Shown one piece after another: positions 37,132-49,972 of a stretch of DNA of 64,000 nt. The translations under genes were made by a program, and so were the position numbers. The DNA comes from Phymorhynchus buccinoides (lineage: Eukaryota; Mollusca; Gastropoda; Neogastropoda; Raphitomidae). The notes beneath the pieces are model-generated. The model was not told the DNA's origin. It searched no databases and saw only the letters and a program-made list of their open reading frames with translations. The stretch lies in NCBI GenBank assembly GCA_017654935.2, contig CM065713.1:10371406-10435405 (forward strand). Reading direction: 5' to 3'. Position 1 is the first letter of the stretch; each line of letters starts with the position of its first letter.

Positions 37132-37647
37132 AGGGGCACCCTGACGGATGAGGTTTTATTGGCAAGAAACACGTCGAGGTCTCCAGGAAAACATCCTCTG
37201 TTACAGAGATCGCAACTCACTTTGCTCTGGTTTCCTATAGAAATCAAACCGTCAAATCGGCGATTAATCCTTGGTGGGGTGCTGTAGGGCCTAAGTCCAA
37301 TTCTTTCAGTGAAAGAAAAGGCATGTGTTTAGACTTAATCGTTTCTACGAAATTTTCACAATACAAGCATTTTTATTATTTTTTGTGTACATTTTATAGT
37401 TTAAATCACAACAATCGAAATAGCTCCGGTTTTTGTTTTTTTACTGCACTACAAAAAAAGAAAAAGTTTCAACCACAATGAGTGGCCTCCACCTACCCTA
37501 TTTAAAATGACTTCTCTTTCCAGCATCTCCGCCAAGGAATCGCCGTTTTGACTGTTTGATTTATAGGAAACCAGAGCAAAGTGAGTGTTCTGATCATTGT
37601 CTTTCTCGACGTGTTTCTTGCAAAACCTCATGCATCAGGGTCCACCT
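37132..37647. mobile_element. Long-TIR element family L, copy 4 (TTAA both sides)
   Basis: TTAA at 37128-37131 and 37648-37651. Start AGGGGCACCCTGACGGATGA, end CATCAGGGTCCACCT. Counterpart of 23082-23611. Confidence 0.87.
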
Positions 37648-37651
37648 TTAA

Positions 37652-39006
37652 TGTGTTCTGTGGTCAACGGTTCAAAACGTTCATAATTTATAAAGTCTTT
37701 TACATGCATTTCTTGTTGTAGACGAGTTTTGCAGTTGTTGGGGTCAATTAATACTCTCTGTGTGCGTGTGTGCGTGCGTGTGTGCTCATGTCCAGTGAGA
37801 AACGGAGTAGGCAAAACGTGACATAACAGTATCTCATCTGCTGACGTCAATGTCTGTCATGACAGTTCCACTAATGGCATGCCATATAAAGGTACCCCAT
37901 GTTTTTTTAATCCCAGATGATCAGCGCATGATGTTAAAGATATGGAACTGATAATGGAACTACAAATCCGTTCTAGATAGCCCAATGATGACACCCATGA
38001 CGTTAGTTCACTGACATGACAAGCCATATAGACGACCTCCATGTAACAAGATTGTGTAAGTGTTTGAGTCTACATTACTGATCTGATTATAAACAAGAAC
38101 TGTTAGAAAGGTCTCCTGTCCCGACAGTGCCAGCTTAGTCCCTTTACTAACCGGGATGTATAATGATGCAGTCCTAGACGCACTTTATTTATAGCACAAA
38201 GCAGTAAAGGATCCACTACACAAGATTGTTATACCATTTGCCAAGCGCCATAAGACCCAAACACATTCCTGACCATAGTCACATATTAATTACACAGACG
38301 CTTTGAAACAGCACAAGGCTCAACTCATATCTGTCCACCCGCCTGAACCATTAGAACCGTTGGCACACAGACTGATATATTATTGCATTACACAGAAGCG
38401 TTGTCAGGCATATATTTCACGCACTCATACACACACGCGCGCACACACACACACACACGTGAATGCATGTATATGCACTCGTTGCTTAATAAACACACAG
38501 ATGATCTTTCAATAATTATGTTGCGAATGATTTTTATTGTTATATCATCTTTTTTTCTTAAAACCTTGGGGCCTCCGTGAACCTCTTTTCCATACTTACT
38601 TTTTAATTTTTCACTAAAAACATTGACACTCGAAAAAATAATACACACTGAATGGGGCAAAACGTTTATAGTATTTAAGAAAAACAAAAACAAAAATCAA
38701 CAATAGAAATGATGATATACGTTTTCATATGAAATGCTAAAGAAACCATTTTATGGTGAAACAGGTCAAATGAAAAAATTGTGATAAACATATTCTTGTA
38801 ACTATATTTTTATACTATCACAGTATTTCTTTTGTCGGAAGGATTTGAAATATGAATTATGTAGGCAACCTTTTTGAAAGGCAGTTTAAAAAATATCTGA
38901 TGCCTAAGTGGTATTAATTCAACACGACATTTAGAAATAAAACAGCATAGAATGTTAAACAACACAGGGCTTAATCTACAATATACAATTTACACGAAAA
39001 TAGTGT
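37652..39006. other. Non-coding stretch of block 2
   Basis: Counterpart of 23616-25060. A CA/GC-rich run lies at 38430-38460. No exon recognised. Confidence 0.5.
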
Positions 39007-39194
39007 TTTACGTACTCTTGATCTGAATCAGACACATATGGGACATTTGTAAATACAAATATGGTGGGAACGATACTGGAGGAAATGCCCGGAGGCAGTA
39101 CGAAACCAGCAAAGTCCCAATGTTTTTATCAATACAGATAGGTGTAGCGGTAACCACGCCCCGGGTAAACCTCATCGGCTATGGCACCGCCACA
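39007..39194 (+). repeat. Dispersed ACGTCCTC...GCCAC repeat, full-length copy (block 2)
   Basis: Counterpart of 25061-25257. Contains GGTGTAGCGGTAACCACGCC, which in the reversed 46-kb copy reads GGCGTGGTTACCGCTACACC. Confidence 0.75.
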
Positions 39195-40210
39195 AGTGTA
39201 TAATAATGATAAAATATTGATAAAATGTTACAACGAAATCAAACTGTGTATAAACCTTTCTGAAGAAGATAAACCCACGTAAAGTAAGCTTGAATTGTTT
39301 ATAATATTCTTTATTTTTACAGAAAACAATTACAAATAGTAACGATTTTTAATGCTTTTCTAAAATAAAATTTCTTACAATTTATTTTGATGAAACATTG
39401 TAGTTCTTTGTGACTTAAACACTAAGAAGATAGGTAACTAAAAGCATTGATTATTATTAAAACAAATTGTGAAAACAAACATGAACGACAGGATTCGTGA
39501 CAGTTTTCATTTAATTTGAAACTAACTTTTGTTGTTGTTGCTAGGACCAAGTGAAAATATTGTAAAAGCAACTTGAAATCAATTAGAAATGGTAGCTATT
39601 ATTTACCCTTAAAACAAACAGAAAAACAAAACAAACTAAATGACAATCCTGTGATTTGGCCTTGAGATAGTTTGAAATTATAGAAAATAAAGAATCTGTT
39701 CATAACAAGGAATGAAATATTTATTTGATTTTCAGAACTGAGGTGAATATCAAGACATTTTCGAACAAAATTTAACATGAAAGTTATGTATTTTTTAAAT
39801 TTGAAACCAGGCCTAAATTTACAATTATAACTTTCAGCAGACATTTTTTTTTAAAGTCGAGTAATTTAGAATGAAACTTTTGACAAAGTCTAAACATTTC
39901 TGCAAGAGCATACGGAAATAAAAGAAAATTAAATGAATAAACTTTTCTGTATTAAAGATGAACGCCATTCCCTTTTTTCCACAAATCAACATGAAGTGAC
40001 AGCTGTGTCTCTTTCTGATGATGCAGTCCCGTCCTCTTTTGATGAAGCCATCTGAAATGACTCACACAAACGCGCACAAGCACACATGCCACACACACAC
40101 CAAATAACATCTGTATTACTCTGTAAACATTCGATATAGACTTAAAAAACTATGTAGTATTTAATCATATAAAAATAATGTCATTATTGCAAGCTCCTTC
40201 GTGTTTGAAG

Positions 40211-40341
<131 letters not shown>

Positions 40342-40727
40342 ATTGCGATAGGGAATGCATTGTGGTATGGGAAACACACACATGCACGCATACACGCACG
40401 CACGCACATGCACACACACACACACAAACACTTGCATGCACAACCACACATGAAAATACTAACGCAGGAGCGAACGACCAAAATTTAGCAACCTTGGAGA
40501 TTAGACACCCCCTTATGTTTACGACTTTCGATATTAAAGTAAGATTGTTTCAGTTCGCCTTGGCGAATTCTTATCTATCACTCAACAAAAGTTAAGTAAG
40601 ACTTTTTCACAAACGCACAAAAGAAAGATGGCTTAACCAAATGATCATAAATTTTTCAGTGAAGTAATTCAATAACGTGTATACTCAAATCTCAAATGTC
40701 ATCGTATTCGCGTTTTTACTTTAGATA

Positions 40728-41006
40728 CAGTGGCTCAACAAACAACGCCACCCCCAAATTTGAAAGTCACAAAAGTATGGTACTCAAAACGGGTCACAAT
40801 TGGGTGTGTCCACTGTTTTTGGCAAGGCAAACAATGTACATGATGTCTCATGAACCCCCTAAGATGTGAAGGAAGCCTGGAAGAACTGCGCCCTGCATGA
40901 CTACAGTGCATTGCGGTTTGGGTGGACAACGCGATTTTGACTAATTCATTTTGAGAAGCTGCGATTTGTGATTGTTAACTTAGGGGGTAACGTTACTTGT
41001 TGAGCT
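40728..41006. mobile_element. MITE with CAGTGGCTCAACAA-type ends
   Basis: The left end GGCTCAACAAACAACGCCAC plus CCCC is inverted at the right end, GGGGGTAACGTTACTTGTTG plus AGCTA. About 25 bp of ~80% inverted repeat and ~279 bp in total. TA precedes the left end, suggesting Tc1/mariner type. Confidence 0.7.
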
Positions 41007-41200
41007 AATGCTTCAAACCTAATAATGAAAATGCAATGAAATTTTAGTATTTTGTGCACAAATAACTGACTTAAATGTGTATAATAAATAAAATGATTTG
41101 GATCAGCCATGTTGGTTTTGCGGTCTTGTGAAGAACAGTTACTAAACTTTTGTTGATCTCTGTATGCGTATCATAATTAGACACGAACATGAGCACATAG

Positions 41201-41577
41201 TGTAACCAAATGTGTTGTGTTTCACATGCACCTATATTTTCTTCTGTAGACATCTCAAGGCATGTGTACTGAGCAATGAAATATAAGGACCATTTTATAA
41301 AACATGATCATGGACTTAAACTGCATTCAAAACACAGTTTACTGGAGGTATGCCATGAAAACGGTCCTCGTCACATTCAATGTTAATGCATAAACAATGT
41401 TACAGCATTCACTAACACACCAATTGTCCTCAATAAACAGTATGCTGAATGCATTTCAAAAGTCTATGATTTTATTCTGCTAAACGGTCCCTATATTTTA
41501 TTGCTCAGTACACAAGCCTCGGGATGTCTACAGAAGAAAACATAAGTTCATGTGCAACACAAAACATCTGGTCACCC
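41201..41577. mobile_element. Inverted-repeat element with ~85-bp arms
   Basis: The left arm 41201-41291 and right arm 41486-41577 are inverted copies (TTTTCTTCTGTAGACATC, GTGTACTGAGCAAT, ATATAAGGACC-like words). The ~195-bp centre is unique. No coding capacity. Target site not resolved. Confidence 0.82.
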
Positions 41578-42651
41578 GTTAATGCTAATTTTCTATACCA
41601 TGGGTGCAACTTGAAAGGCAGGGGTCCAGGGACCCATGGCCCCGGCAGGGTACAGGGGCAGAGCCCCGTTGGACGATTCAGGGGGGGGGGGGGGCAACTT
41701 AAGAGAGAGATATAACGAGACAGACAGACAGTTAAAATGATAGACAGTGACAGTTTGAGTCTGATAAGCCTTGTAAAATTATTACATTGCCTTTGTAATC
41801 TTCCAAGATAGAACTAGACTAAGTTCAAAACGCCCCAAATCGCTTGTGGTCATTTTTTTTCTTTTTGATGAAGTTCAGTTTCTTGGAAAATTTAAAATAC
41901 TGAAATCAGTGTAAAAATGAAAGAGTAGCACCCATGTACGCATACAGAGATCAACAATAGTTTTGTACCTCTTCTTTACAATGTTTTATGCGCTAGTGAA
42001 AAAGTGGTACTTAACATTTGTTGAGTAGTATATATAAGAGTTGTCAGTAAATGTTTATTTAGTGAATATTACCACTGTAAGTTCTTCCTGACTGGGTCCA
42101 TTTTCCCTTCCTTTGAACTGGCATTGGTACGCCATATCATGTGACGGTGCTGGTCTTTTTAAAGCCACCTCAGGCGATGGACTGGCCACAGCAGGAAAAC
42201 AGCATTCTATGCAGGTCTGTCTCTGACCACTGCACATTTAAAAATGTTCATGACATGAAAGAGAAAGAGAGAATCAAAGTCAAAAGGGTTTAATGTTTAG
42301 GCCTCTGGCCCATGACAATTGTGACAAATAAACATTTCAAAGAAACACATCGTGCAATTTCTAACTTTCAGAAAGACTGATTTCCAACTACAAGACTTTT
42401 GTTTAAGTACATAGATACTTTTGTAATTACTTGTTTTCGTGAGCTAAGTGTATCTCATTTTGTGTTACATTGTTACAAAACGGACAAGATTTTATCAACT
42501 ATGTATGTGTGGATTATATTGTAAAAACTATCTTCGGTAAAGGTAAAGATGTGTCCCCCCCCCCCCCCCTGCATTTCTCGGTTAATTGCAATTTTCCGTT
42601 TTTGCCTTTCTTAACAAACATAAAGCTGCATTTTATTAACCTTTTTGGAAT
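41578..42651. other. No gene seen
   Basis: A G-rich run (41682-41694) sits beside GGGTCCAGGGACCCATGG words resembling 6340. 42290-42345 (GTTTAATGTTTAGGCCTCTG) resembles the reversed 3' end of a gastropod-type LINE, weakly supported. Confidence 0.35.
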
Positions 42652-42692
42652 ACTAACCCTATCCCTAACCCTACACCCCCACCCCTATAAGA
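42652..42692 (+). repeat. Short telomere-like run
   Basis: ACTAACCCTATCCCTAACCC then TACACCCCCACCCCTA. Resembles the runs upstream of the LINE copies, but no LINE follows. Confidence 0.45.
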
Positions 42693-42852
42693 CGGGAAAA
42701 CGCAATGAACCACGACTGTTAGCGAAAAACTTAAGCAAAGCAATATTCTTGATGTCATATAAATAATATTCTACAGCATATTGAACTGTCATGGAACACC
42801 CGAAGTTTTATTTTTCTGAAGCAAGTGGCTGTATGATGTAGGAAAGAACATC

Positions 42853-42884
42853 ATGAATGAGAGAGAATGAGAGAGAGAGAGAGA

Positions 42885-42980
<96 letters not shown>
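42853..42980 (+). repeat. (GA)n-(GACA)n compound microsatellite
   Basis: (GA)n followed by about seven GACA units. Simple repeat. Confidence 0.97.
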
Positions 42981-43612
42981 GGGGGACAGAAAGAGAGCAT
43001 CAGTCATCATCCCCAATAGTAAATAGTTTTTTATTTCTTCTTCCTTGAACCTAATACCCCTTCATCCACTAGAAGATTATGATGTATTGTTTTGTATTTG
43101 ACCTACCATTTGTAAGGGTGTCAGTAACTACATAGTCAGTGGGTATATCAATTGTAATTTTGTTGCAAAGAACGATTCCTCTTCATTCAAATCGTCTGTT
43201 AAGCAAACAATAAATCATTTAATAATTTTAAAAAAAGTGCAGGAACAACTATCTTACTATGGTGACTTACTTTTAACATGTATTATAAAATGCACTATTA
43301 TAAGTTTTTAGGCATTCAGATCTAAACCGCACGCCTTCAGTTAGACGAATTATAGTAAGCGTATGTCTTGTGATTGTCATCGTTTTCCAAACAGCATCAC
43401 CTGCGGTACCTGGACTGTTAAACTGGGGGTCCTCCGCGTAGACTGAACATTAATGTGTAGTCACAGCGCATGGCTTCCACGTCCAAACCAAGTTAATCAC
43501 CTGTCGCACGTTTGCACCCATGTTCCCCATCTGTTTGAATCAAAAGATTTACCTCTTTGGTTACAGGCCTATTATTCAGTAAAACGGACACATTGAGGTA
43601 AAGGCTGGGGAA

Positions 43613-43724
43613 ACGCGTGCGTGCGCGCGCGTGCGTGCGCGCGCGTGCGTGCTCGTGCGTGTGTAAGTGGAAAATCATTTTTTTAGGTGGTTTTTTTATC
43701 GGCAGGGGTCCACGTCTACATCTT

Positions 43725-43762
<38 letters not shown>
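43613..43762 (+). repeat. (GCGT)n tract, then (GA)n and a G-run
   Basis: Alternating GC/GT at 43613-43661, (GA)n at 43727-43762, and a 13-nt G-run at 43770-43782. The sequence after this (TTATTCATTTAGGCCTTTGCCC) resembles the LINE-end-like word at 42290. Confidence 0.9.
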
Positions 43763-43765
<3 letters not shown>

Positions 43766-44068
43766 GTGTGGGGGGGGGGGGGAAGAGAGACAATGACAAT
43801 GATTTATTCATTTAGGCCTTTGCCCCTCAGGGAGGGGGTACATAATAAACAAAACTACACCTGATTATAATAAACAAATTAATGTATCTCATGATATCAT
43901 AACTGATTGTAAACGTAAATCTTTGTATAGATAAATCGACAGATTTCTTACAATTTTCTTATTCGTAGAAGCTAAGAGTAAACTAAAACGAAAATAGTTT
44001 GGATGTTTGTAGAACTTTTGCATAATGTACCGTTTACTTAAATCATACTAGGCAGGACAACATAGCAC

Positions 44069-44168
<100 letters not shown>

Positions 44169-44305
44169 CATAATAAAAAAACAGTTATTCTCAAACTCAT
44201 GGGGCGAAAATCTGATTGTATTAGGTTGATTCATATTGTTATTGTTCATAATTGTTTAAGTGCTCATTTCGAAAAATCAATACAGTAGAATAATTCAACA
44301 AATGT

Positions 44306-44522
44306 CAGGGCTCCCAATCGTCCCGCAAAACAAGGGGTCCCAGGGACTCCTTCACTTACAGTATAGAGGGTCCTAGAGGCAGGATAGAGGATTCCAGTGG
44401 CATTGCGAATGCTTAAAATATTTTTTCTAGTGCATCCCTGGGACCCCATGCACATCTTTTAGAGGGTCCTTTAGAATTTTAGTACTTCATAGACCCCCAA
44501 ATGGGGGTCCCTGGGAGCCCTG
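44306..44522. mobile_element. hAT-type MITE with 8-bp target duplication
   Basis: Ends CAGGGCTCCCA and TGGGAGCCCTG are perfect 10-11-bp inverted repeats, with imperfect pairing inside (GGGTCCCAGGGACTC, GGGTCCCTGG). Flanks ACAAATGT and AAATATGT match at 6 of 8 positions, consistent with the 8-bp duplication of the hAT superfamily. 217 bp, non-coding. Confidence 0.75.
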
Positions 44523-45997
44523 AAATATGTTACGATTCATAGACAGAAAAAAAATAAGACCAGCTGGGCAGATCTATGTCCTATACACAAATCAATGGGC
44601 TTTATTGTGATTTCTGACCTGAGGTTTTTTTCAAAATTTATCTTTTTGTTTTATACTATTTTTCTTCTTATTCATTTATTTATTTATTGTGCTCTGCCCA
44701 CAGTTCTTCCGTTCATGACCAGAATTGTTTTTTTGCCAACGTAGAAACTGATGCGGAAGAACTGACGCAAATTCTCCTCGATTTGATCTAGATCTAAAAT
44801 CACATCGATTTTGATGCTCAAACGCACATTTCAGGATCAGGATCAAGATCAATACATCGCACGTGCCAATACCAAAGAGTGAAAGACACTGAAAAGGGTT
44901 CCCTTTTGTCGCGACCGAACTAGGAGTGCGCATGTACCTATAGATAACAGAGAAAGGAAAGACCTAACTCTTGCACTGGGCTAAGTAAGACCATTAACTC
45001 TCCCAGTTCAGCCGGGAAGGAACAGGCCCCACTTACAGCAACACGCAGGGGAGGGGTGAGGAGGAGGAGGGGGGAGGAGGAGGGGGAGAAGGTGAAATCT
45101 AATTTTTGTGGTAATTTGCACAGGCTCAGAAGGAGATCTGATCAGTGCTGATGTAAATGCGACGATAGAGCCTGCGTTGGCCGCACGAAGAAAGAGCTAT
45201 GATACATTGATATGCCTATTGTTCGACTCTTGGACACGAAATCCATGCGAGTGGTTGATGACCTGTTCAAGCCTGTTGTTCGAGGATGTTTGTGGACCGG
45301 AATCCTTCATATTTGGTGGATTTGATCCTGGGACGCTTTGTATTTGCTGGAGTGAGAAACTTTTCTGCTGGTAGGCTAGTCACCCTCGGCTAGATCTAAT
45401 CCTGTAGAAAAGGCTGAGACGTTGCTGCCTGCGAGTGCGACGTTCTTCCAGAGGAGGGAGGTTCAATTAGTTAAATTTTACAGTGCACAATTACAACTAA
45501 ATGTTCCTTACATCTCAAACAAATAGATCTATATTTCGTGAAACAGGGAAAAGAACTGGGCCATGCATTTGAAAAAAATTCAGCTGCACTAAAAGCCTGT
45601 TTACAATCAAGTGTCAAGTTGAAGTGAGAAAGTCAGAAACGGTCGTGCACATGATAATGATGTGATAAATTATATATTTGCTAGCTAATTGCTAAAGATA
45701 CACAAAAGAAAAACAATTAAACAGGGTTTACTCGCCTTTTTTTCTTGTGAAAACAAAAAAAGATATTTTCCTTCACAGTTTTCTTTATATTGTGCATTTG
45801 AGCATCCAATAGCTGCACAAATGTTTCCACCTCTTCTCCGGTTAACCGCCATTGATCATCTCTCCTCAGTAACGACAACTCTTTCAGCCCATTCTCACAC
45901 CTCGTCAAGACGGTAGTCTGAGCTTATAGAGTCTGTGACTGCACTACATAGGTCATAAAGGCCTTTATCATGACTGCGATTAACTTTATTCATACTT
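44523..45997. other. No supported gene
   Basis: An 88-codon open frame at 45108-45374 has no recognisable domain and no paired splice signals that I can support. A G/A-rich run lies at 45040-45090. Confidence 0.4.
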
Positions 45998-46190
45998 ATA
46001 TGTGGCGGTACCATAGCCGATGAGGTTTAACCGAGGCGTGGTTACCGCTACACCTATCTATATTGTTAAAAACTCGGGACTTTACTGGTGTTGCACTGCC
46101 TCCGGGCATTGCAGCCAGTGTTGTTCCCACCATCTTTGTATTTACAAACGTCCCATAGGCCTATGTGTCTATGACCGAGAGGACGTAAAA
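45998..46190 (-). repeat. Dispersed ACGTCCTC...GCCAC repeat, reversed full copy
   Basis: Read on the minus strand it begins TTTACGTCCTCTCGG and ends CATCGGCTATGGTACCGCCA plus CATATAAG. This is the only full copy outside the duplicated blocks. Confidence 0.75.
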
Positions 46191-46402
46191 CATCATTTTC
46201 ATCATGACTGCGATTAATTATTCAACAAAGCTAATTTGCTCAAATGTTTGGTAAGAAAGGCAGGTGTGAAAATGAGAGAGCTGTGAAATGTAAGAAAGGG
46301 GGCACATCTTTACCTTTACCGAAAAGCCTTTGCCCAGGAGACATCCCCATTATCTGGACTATGAGGACTTGAGGACAGTTGGCATTGGGTATTTCTAATT
46401 TA

Positions 46403-46705
46403 GTATTTGGTACTTTGTAGTCACAGAGGCGTCTCTGTGAAATTCGGGTTGCTCCAGCCTGGAGAGCGCATTGCACCCATTTAAAAAACAAAATTGTTTA
46501 TTTGCAAGCGATTTTTGTGACTGATAAGGAAGGAAAGGGGGAGGGGGGGGGGGTATGTAAATTTTGACCAAATGACAACTTTTTCGTTGCCGCCACTGGC
46601 TTTAAGTGCACTAAGTGCACGGGACCTCGGTTTATCGTCTCATCCGAAAGAAAGACTCCACGTTCAGACCGTAAGGCCTAGTGCAGAGTGAGAGGAAAAA
46701 TCCCT
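46403..46705 (-). mobile_element. SINE copy, head lost at junction with next SINE
   Basis: The 3' module and body are present, but the copy stops at about 46705 just before its tRNA head, where another SINE begins. The broken edge suggests the second element inserted into it. Confidence 0.82.
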
Positions 46706-46897
46706 TAGTTATTAGGTACTTTATAGTCACAGAGGCGTCTCTGAAATTCGGGTTGCTCCCACATAGAGAGCGCGTCGCAGCCAGAGGCGCACCACCCTTT
46801 TTTTTTCTCATGCGGTTTTTGTGTGATTTGTACCTAGATTCGAACTCGGGTTTATTGGATACGAGGCGAACGCGTTACCTCTGTGCCACTCTACAAG
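46706..46897 (-). mobile_element. SINE copy with internal deletion
   Basis: Has the AATA tail/3' module and the tRNA-like head (TTCGAACTCGGGTT reversed B-box region), but lacks most of the middle body. The head end is at 46897. Confidence 0.82.
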
Positions 46898-47145
46898 CTA
46901 TACGGGGGGTGGGTCCCAAAGACCAGAGAGGGGGGGGGTGGTCCCAAAGATCAACTAATCTCCGTGGTTGCAGCACGAAGAGCCAGCCCCAATGCGTCCT
47001 AATTTGCGAATGCGTCCTAATTTGCGAATCAGTCCCTTTACAAAATCAAAATAAATGAAAAAAAGTCCTTTTACAAAAGACTAAACTGTACCACGATTTT
47101 CCATTACCGCATACCGACCCACGCACCGTGCATCGGCCCCTTTAA

Positions 47146-47384
47146 CCCTTTCACCGCCAGCCATATTTCAGCCAAAATTTACCATTAAATTTTACCTGGG
47201 TAGAGAACAAAATCCATCTGCAGTATTGGGGATTCTTCTGTGACATATATAAAATAAGGTCTATCCTTACTTCCCAAAACTAAGACAATAGGGTCTTTGG
47301 ATAATAGACCCCAGTTTGATGCCTTTTAGTGACATAGGTGTTAAATCACTGTGGTGCTAAAATGTGACTTTGGCGGTGAAAGGG
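47146..47384. mobile_element. piggyBac-type MITE P1, single-unit copy
   Basis: Perfect TTAA on both sides (47142-47145, 47385-47388). Ends CCCTTTCACCGCCA and TGGCGGTGAAAGGG. In reverse orientation to 18373/32635 and carrying only one copy of their duplicated internal unit. 239 bp. Confidence 0.92.
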
Positions 47385-47388
47385 TTAA

Positions 47389-48105
47389 AGCCGTGACCTG
47401 AGAAAACGGCCCTACTTTTCATTTTGTAGGGCCGTTTTTGTAGGACAAGGGCCGTTTTCTCCGGTAACCTTTAACCCGAGCTAACAATAATGGGGCATTG
47501 CTAAAACTTAACCCTCACCCCCCCCCCCCCTCCCTCTATCTCTCTACCTCTGCGTAATAAAGTTTTTAAGTGTCTCTCTTTCCTTCTCCCAGGGACGCAT
47601 GCATGCACCGCCCCTCGATCGACACACATAGTGCATAGGCCTACTTTGAATCCTAACACCACAAAACATTAGTTTGACTGAAACAGTTCACATGTGGCTC
47701 CCCCCCCCACCTGCGTGCGCATCCAACGGAAGTGTCGCCATCTTAGTCAGATTTGTGTGTAAACAGCATCGATCTGGCATTTTTCAAACAAAGTTACTGA
47801 CTAAGATGGCGGTCTCCCATAATATGGCACGCTCCTTGTGGCCGGATATGACGACACGTGGGTGCCAGCCGTTGGTACCAACAACAAAAATTAGTTACAG
47901 AAACGACGGCCTTCTCTATCCCCTTTTAAACACAACCAAACAAAACACCACTAAGTTATTTGATTTCAATAAAGATTTCATTCTCGAAGTACTTGACCCA
48001 CATTAATCTGTTTGCTCTTTTGTGTACGTGTGACATGAGGTAGGCAGTGTTTTTTCCAGTTGTCCAATTCGTAGCGCAGACGACACTTGTTTGTAGAGGT
48101 GGGGG
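47389..48105. other. Non-coding stretch with an AAGATGGCGGT inverted pair
   Basis: GCCATCTTAGTCAG at about 47737 and CTGACTAAGATGGC at about 47797 form a short inverted repeat. AAGATGGCGGT matches the animal YY1 site. No gene recognised; the open frame across it lacks any domain. Confidence 0.4.
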
Positions 48106-48190
48106 AAAACCGGTTTGAACCGAAAAACCGGTGCTAAGCTTTCGCGGTTCGAAAAACCGGTTCGAGTTGCTGTGAACCGGTTTTTCAACT
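48106..48190. repeat. ACCGGT cluster 1
   Basis: Four ACCGGT-centred sites (AAAACCGGTTT, AAAACCGGTGC, AAAACCGGTTC, GAACCGGTTT) within 85 bp. AACCGGTT is the Grainyhead consensus. Similar arrays also occur as subterminal repeats of some hAT-like elements. Confidence 0.7.
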
Positions 48191-48329
48191 GCAAACTGAA
48201 AGTAAGTTTTTCTTAGAATAACGCATTCTTTTATAAGAATAACACTGATTCTCAGCGCAGATTGGGTGTTTGTAAACCAAGAATAGCTGTTTCTAGTTTG
48301 TGGTGACTTTGAGTGTTGAGTTGAGTGTG

Positions 48330-48560
48330 TGTGTGTGTGTGTGTGTGTCATGAATCATAAGTTTTTTCATTGTGCGTATGTGTGTGTATGTGTGCGCGTG
48401 CGTGCGTGTGTGTGAATATTCTGACAAATAAATATGTGTTTGCATGGGTGAAACTAGTGATGCGAGTGCTGGTTTAAAAAAACCGGTTATATAAAACCGG
48501 TTCGAAGAGGGGAAACCGGTTATAAAACCGGTTCGGATTTTTGAACCGGTTATCAACTCT
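48330..48560 (+). repeat. Repeat unit with ACCGGT cluster 2
   Basis: Five AACCGGTT-type sites at 48480-48550, preceded by GAATATTCTGACAAATAAAT and a GT-rich tract. The whole unit occurs again in reverse orientation at 54735-54960. Confidence 0.8.
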
Positions 48561-48769
48561 ACTTGTTTGGCTCTAAATATTAACTAGAATGTATTTCAAG
48601 GTAGATATCTTTTAAATTTAATTCAGGTAAGGGTGGTCACGATGGACCTAAAATTAGACCCTCATTGGTGAGGTTGACAAGGACGCGCGCGCGTGGATAA
48701 ACTTGAACAGCACAGGCTAATAGCCGGCTTGTTATTTCCTTATTTTTAAGGGTAGATTGCATTTTGAGG

Positions 48770-49170
48770 TAGAAGCATGAAATTTGGTGTGAAGATACTT
48801 CTTGCCATGCTGATTTGAAAAAGCGGTAGAAGCAAAGGTTTGTGACCTTTGTTTGACCTTGGTGGGCGTGGCCATGTCACATTTTATTTGTTTTTTGGTC
48901 ATATCTTTCACATCTTTAGAGTTATAATCGTCAAATTTGGCATGTGAATATACTGGCTTAATATCATTCAGAACACTGCGTAACATTTGCCTTCTTTACC
49001 TTGACCTTGACCTCGGCTATGTCAAATTGCTATATCAGCCATATTGCTCACATTTTTGCAGTTACAGGCTTCAATTTTGGTAGGCAGCTAAACAGGCTGA
49101 TGGTTATGTGTGTTGCAAAGCAATGATGACCTTGATGTCCTTGACCTTGACTTTTGACCTTGTTTTTTGT
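48770..49170 (-). repeat. Degenerate GACCTTGA-rich repeat, left part
   Basis: TGACCTTGA words recur with spacers near 48855, 49000, 49120 and 49140, together with GCCATATTGCTCACATTTTT-type phrases. The same type resumes at 50690-50830 after a LINE, so the LINE seems to interrupt it. Confidence 0.65.
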
Positions 49171-49330
49171 TAGTGGAGGTTGTAGTAAAAAAAAAATCAT
49201 TGATTTTGATTTGATTGATTTAATTTAAAGTCTGTTCACAACAATGGTGATATTAGACTTAATTAAATACATTAATTAAACAAAAACAAAACAGACATAA
49301 ACAAATATTGAATTAAAATGAGGTGAAAAG

Positions 49331-49557
<227 letters not shown>

Positions 49558-49972
49558 GTCCGTGATGGGGGAAGGAAAAAAAAAAAAAAGGATTTGGGGC
49601 AAAGAAAAGAACATTAATATTAACTAACGTATCAATTATAGTAATTTTGCAATTCCAGAGCTGGATATGACAGAAGCTATTTTGATCATTTCATGGCTGT
49701 AAACTACATCTTGTAAAGTTCCTATATTTGCTACTTGAATCCCAGACAAGGTGTATAGCGATGTTAAAAATGGACATTCGAAAAGAATGTGTTGAACTGA
49801 TAGTGGGTGACCACAAGCGCATTCTACATCTTTAGAAAATTTGGTCTTCCATGAATTTAATCGAATTTTGTAAATCAGGCTAGACAAAGATCTTGAACAT
49901 GACAATATTTCAGATTTTGAAGTAAGTTTCTCTTTATACATGTACATACAATTTTATAAAATAGAATTTATT

